Shown piece by piece: positions 60,669-64,000 of a stretch of DNA of 64,000 nucleotides. How positions within the stretch are numbered: position 1 is the stretch's first letter; each line of letters starts with the position of its first letter. The position numbers and the translations under genes were made by a program. Origin of the DNA: Welwitschia mirabilis. Taxonomy: Eukaryota > Gnetophyta > Gnetopsida > Welwitschiales. Below the pieces are notes generated by a model. That model was not told the DNA's origin. It did no database searches and saw only the letters and a program-made list of their open reading frames with translations. The stretch spans positions 269,035,682 through 269,099,681 of the forward strand of contig JBOZIK010000001.1 in the NCBI GenBank assembly GCA_051453625.1. The letters run 5' to 3'.

Positions 60669-62600
60669 ATGGTTAATGGTAAAGAGTAGTAAAAGAAAAT
60701 ACNNNNNNNNNNNNNNNNNNNNNNNNNNNNNNNNNNNNNNNNNNNNNNNNNNNNNNNNNNNNNNNNNNNNNNNNNNNNNNNNNNNNNNNNNNNNNNNNNN
60801 NNTGATTAATGGTAAAGAGTAGTAAAAGAAAATACACTTGTAAAAAATATTTACTTGCTAAAGCAATTAAAAAAGGTATAGTAGACTTTAATTGAAGAAG
60901 TCAAGGTGAGAAAGAGAAATTTAATTCTTCAATTGAGTAAGACAATTATTCTGCATTTACTATTTCTTATTTGCATACTCCTAAGTCTTTGAAAATTTCT
61001 AGAAATCAACCAAGTTCTACTAAAAATCCTACATCTCCTCTTTTTTCTAATCATCCTAATACTATTACCTTTATGGCATCCAATAAATCTTTTAATTCAA
61101 ATGTCACTTTAAAGGATATGTTGGCCAACAAAAAGAGGGAACTTCAAAACCCATTTGACCTATCTCCTAGAGATGATATACAATTAAAAAACTTGAATGC
61201 TTATCCTATTTTTTCTAGAGAACCTAATAAAGACCGATTCCAACACATAGTTAATACTAAACAACTCATCCTTACCTTTGGAAATGGAAAAAATAAAATT
61301 TTAGATAGGACCTACATGATAGTATTTCCATTTACCTTAAAAGAAAAAGTAAAGAATTGGCTTAAAACCATTCCACATAGAAGTCTTAAGTCATGGAATC
61401 TTATGCAAGAAGTCTACATTAAATGATTCATGAATGAAACAGTCATGAGGATAAGAAGAAAAGAAGTAACAAATTTTCAATAATACCCTCATGAATATTA
61501 TTTAGCAACATATGAAAGATTCTTAATTGTTGTGTCATTCAATTTGGTGAATGAATTTAAAAAACAAGAACTTATTAGTCATTTCTATAGTGGATTGAAT
61601 AGTCAAACTAGACAAATGGTAGATTTTTCATGTGGTGGAGATTTACTTAATTTAACTTTAGAAAATGCTTAGAACTTATTAGAAGACCTTGTGGAAAGAN
61701 NNNNNNNNNNNNNNNNNNNNNNNNNNNNNNNNNNNNNNNNNNNNNNNNNNNNNNNNNNNNNNNNNNNNNNNNNNNNNNNNNNNNNNNNNNNNNNNNNNNC
61801 TTAGACAATACTTGAAACTTATTAGAATACCTTGTGGAGAGAAGTCAAAATTAACTAAAAACTAGATGTAAAGACATTAGAACTGTAGGTGAAATGCTTA
61901 GAGACTCAAAAAAAGTGCAACATGAAGAAGAACAATCAAAGGTTAACATCCTACTTAGTAATATTACTAGCACATTGGAGAGTTATACAACAGCTTTAAC
62001 TGATGCTAAATTTCTAAATCAACTCATGAAATATATAATGAAAACTATCACTTTACCAAGGAATACCTAGCTTTACCAACTTGTAGAAAGGCCATATTCA
62101 ATGAATTTTATGCATTAAATTAAAGACCAAACAANNNNNNNNNNNNNNNNNNNNNNNNNNNNNNNNNNNNNNNNNNNNNNNNNNNNNNNNNNNNNNNNNN
62201 NNNNNNNNNNNNNNNNNNNNNNNNNNNNNNNNNNAAATTAAAGAACAAACAACTTTGGAGGTAACCAACAATGTCCACTAAGAAATCATAACTCTCATCC
62301 CAAGTTTTCCAACTACAATAAAATGATCCTTATAGAGAAATGCTAAAGGAACTCAAAAAGATATAAGATGCCACCAATGAGGTCTTAAAAAATAAAAATA
62401 AAAACTTAGAAAATTTGATTGGCCTCCTTCATCAAAACATGTTATAAAATCAAAGACTTCAAAGATTACTTGCCACTCAAATTATTTCAAACCCAAATGA
62501 TGTAGCAAAAGATTAGAAAGTAGTAACTAGAAGTGGACATAACACTACTCCTCATGAGAAACCTTCAACTTCTGTCCATAAAGAAAAATCTTAAGAAGAT
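60669..62600 (+). pseudogene. gag of element C
   Basis: The ATG at 60669 (MVNGKE, then a stop) is placed by alignment with the gag starts of A and B. The longest open part is 60971-61426: NVTLKDMLANKKRELQNPFD, DDIQLKNLNAYPIFSREPNKD, then the core KNWLKTIPHRSLKSWNLMQE. After a stop it continues FMNETV, YSGLNSQTRQMVDFS and LLEDLVER. A zinc-knuckle remnant without its Cys residues is near 62,020-62,060. KVVTRSGHNTTPHEKPSTS near 62,515-62,570 is the gag-protease linker. It is interrupted by three 100-N gaps, each with near-duplicate sequence on both sides, so some breaks are assembly artefacts. Confidence 0.85.
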
Positions 62601-63355
62601 TATATTTAAATTCTTGATTAACTATACTTTCATAAATCAAACAACAACAACCAACATTCTAAGGAGAAGACTACTCCATGGCTAGAGAGATTAAATAACA
62701 ATCTAACTTATGATGAAGGTTTGAAATTAATTATGAATGATGTTACTATTAACCCATCTTTTTGGGAGATCCTTTAAGAAAATCCCAAGTACAACAAAAT
62801 TTGGAAGAACTTAGTAAAAAGAAAATAAAAGAGAGTAATTCCAAGTACAGTACTCATTACTCAATCTCTTTCCAACTTAGTTTCTCAGAAATGTCCTAAG
62901 TTTAAAGATCTAGATGCATCTACTATTAGTATTATTTTATAAGNNNNNNNNNNNNNNNNNNNNNNNNNNNNNNNNNNNNNNNNNNNNNNNNNNNNNNNNN
63001 NNNNNNNNNNNNNNNNNNNNNNNNNNNNNNNNNNNNNNNNNNNNNNNNNNNNNNNNNNNNNNNNNNNNNNNNNNNNNNNNNNNNNNNNNNNNNNNNNNNN
63101 NNNNNNNNNNNNNNNNNNNNNNNNNNNNNNNNNNNNNNNNNNNNNNNNNNNNNNNNNNNNNNNNNNNNNNNNNNNNNNNNNNNNNNNNNNNNNNNNNNNN
63201 NNNNNNNNNNNNNNNNNNNNNNNNNNNNNNNNNNNNNNNNNNNNNNNNNNNNNNNNNNNNNNNNNNNNNNACTCAATCTCTTTCCAACTTAGTTTCTTAG
63301 AAATGTTCTAAGTTTAAAGATCTAGATGCATCTACTATTAGTATTATTTTATAAG

Positions 63356-63770
63356 AAAATAAGAAAAAAAAATCTCTAATAGACATAGGAGCAAGTGTTC
63401 ATATTATGCCTTTACACATTTGTAAAAAGCTTGGATTAGAAGGTACAATTAAACCTACCAAAATAGTCTTGAAATTGATTGATGCATTAACTAAGAAACC
63501 TATAGGAATAATAAAAGACTTAGTGATTCAAATAGAGAAAGCTTTCTACCCTATAGATGTGGTTATTATAGAGGTTAAACCTAATGATGGATACCCTTAA
63601 CTTTTATAAAGAGCCTTTTGTGCAACAGCCCATTGTGTCATTAATACTCGCACAGAGATGATGGAATGTCATATAGGCAATAAAAAGTTTAGTATCAGAG
63701 TATTCGATGTCACTGAAAAGGACATGGAAGATTAATTAAACATAGAAGAAAAATTTAGATAGTCCATGTT
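63356..63770 (+). pseudogene. Aspartic protease of element C with intact active-site box
   Basis: LIDIGASVHIMPLHICKKLG carries the retropepsin DIGAS box at 63382-63396. It continues with TKIVLKLIDALTK, GIIKDLVIQIEKAFYPIDVVI and a stop at 63598-63600 just after GGYP-type sequence (here DGYP). After the stop the frame resumes with CATAHCVINT and CHIGNKKFSIRVFDVTEKDMED. The N-terminal two thirds are open. Upstream, the unit 62,857-62,943 repeats at 63,271-63,357 across a gap. The remaining 230 bases to the window end are probable PR-RT spacer without a recognised motif. Confidence 0.85.
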
Positions 63771-64000
63771 AGTTCAACATCATCTTTAGAAGAAACACTC
63801 CTTTCATTACATAACTTTGTCTTATTTGAGGATGAGGAAGAATCTTCTGTTAGTCTTAAATATTTAAACTTCTTCAATCCTTACAACCTCTAACTAAATC
63901 TTTTAAACTACTTTTTCAATAATGATTTTCATGAGGACTTTGAACCCATACTGAATCATGATATCCAACATATAAGATCCATTGAAAATATTTTACATCA

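Larger units (their letters stand above)
58613..64000 (+). mobile_element. Element C: Athila/Tat-type gypsy retrotransposon, 5' part
   Basis: LTR (58613-59691), PBS, leader, gag and protease in normal order on the + strand, continuing past the window. The LTR start TGTTATGATGCCAA and the TATA decamer equal those of element A, so A and C are one family. C is the least decayed of the elements here. Six N runs interrupt it (59224-59262, 59800-60431, 60703-60802, 61700-61799, 62135-62234, 62944-63270), four of them flanked by duplicated sequence. Confidence 0.85.

Overview
This looks like a piece of a plant nuclear genome, from a gene-poor and probably pericentromeric or otherwise heterochromatic region. 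The sequence is strongly AT-rich. I see no intact host gene, no rRNA or tRNA gene and nothing bacterial. Almost everything recognisable is decayed transposable-element sequence: Ty3/gypsy elements of the Athila/Tat type (primer-binding sites resembling the tRNA-Asp complement, LTRs bounded by TGTT...AACA, gag-PR-RT-RNaseH-IN order, a long region after pol), a Ty1/copia remnant, two LINEs, a Del/Tekay-like solo LTR and a possible CACTA-like element. Species cannot be told from the sequence. The window is a scaffold with 14 runs of N; those of exactly 100 N are probably gaps of unknown size.

Layout. 1-2,330: unassigned AT-rich DNA. 2,330-3,223, continuing at 30,041-30,598: an old LTR (family H) split by element A. 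3,224-30,040: element A, an Athila/Tat-type gypsy element on the minus strand, with LTRs at both ends and pol/gag pieces at 20.8-28.3 kb and 4.9-7.9 kb. 7,925-20,834: element B, a related gypsy element on the plus strand, inserted in A at the RNaseH/integrase border with a near-perfect 5-bp target duplication (GTGAT/GAGAT). B has a complete 5' LTR and 3' LTR, plus a truncated third LTR on its left. 30.6-31.05 kb: copia reverse transcriptase remnant. 31.03-35.65 kb: LTR-like sequence followed by a third gypsy fragment (E: gag linker, protease, start of RT). 36.0-37.1 kb: LINE fragment, minus strand. 39.9 kb: possible copia protease scrap. 40.4-45.4 kb: a long degenerate LINE, minus strand. 45,424-49,148: solo LTR with an internal GC-rich island. 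50.9-51.9 kb: array of dyad repeats. 51.9-53.95 kb: second copy of LTR family H, minus strand, with about three 312-bp units upstream of its TATA box. 56.9-58.6 kb: LTR and leader of element D (same family as B). 58,613 to the window end: element C (same family as A), inserted in D's leader, with gag and a protease that keeps its DIGAS active site.

No genes work together here in the sense of a pathway. The internal logic is that of retrotransposons: LTR promoter, tRNA-primed leader, gag, protease, RT, RNaseH, integrase, a non-pol 3' region, polypurine tract, LTR. Every coding region except short stretches of element C is broken by stops and frameshifts. The parts most worth a second look are a roughly 45-bp motif scattered through the LTRs, leaders and PR-RT spacers of A, B, C and D, a conserved block downstream of integrase in A and B, the degenerate post-pol ORF of B, and the three-LTR structure of B.
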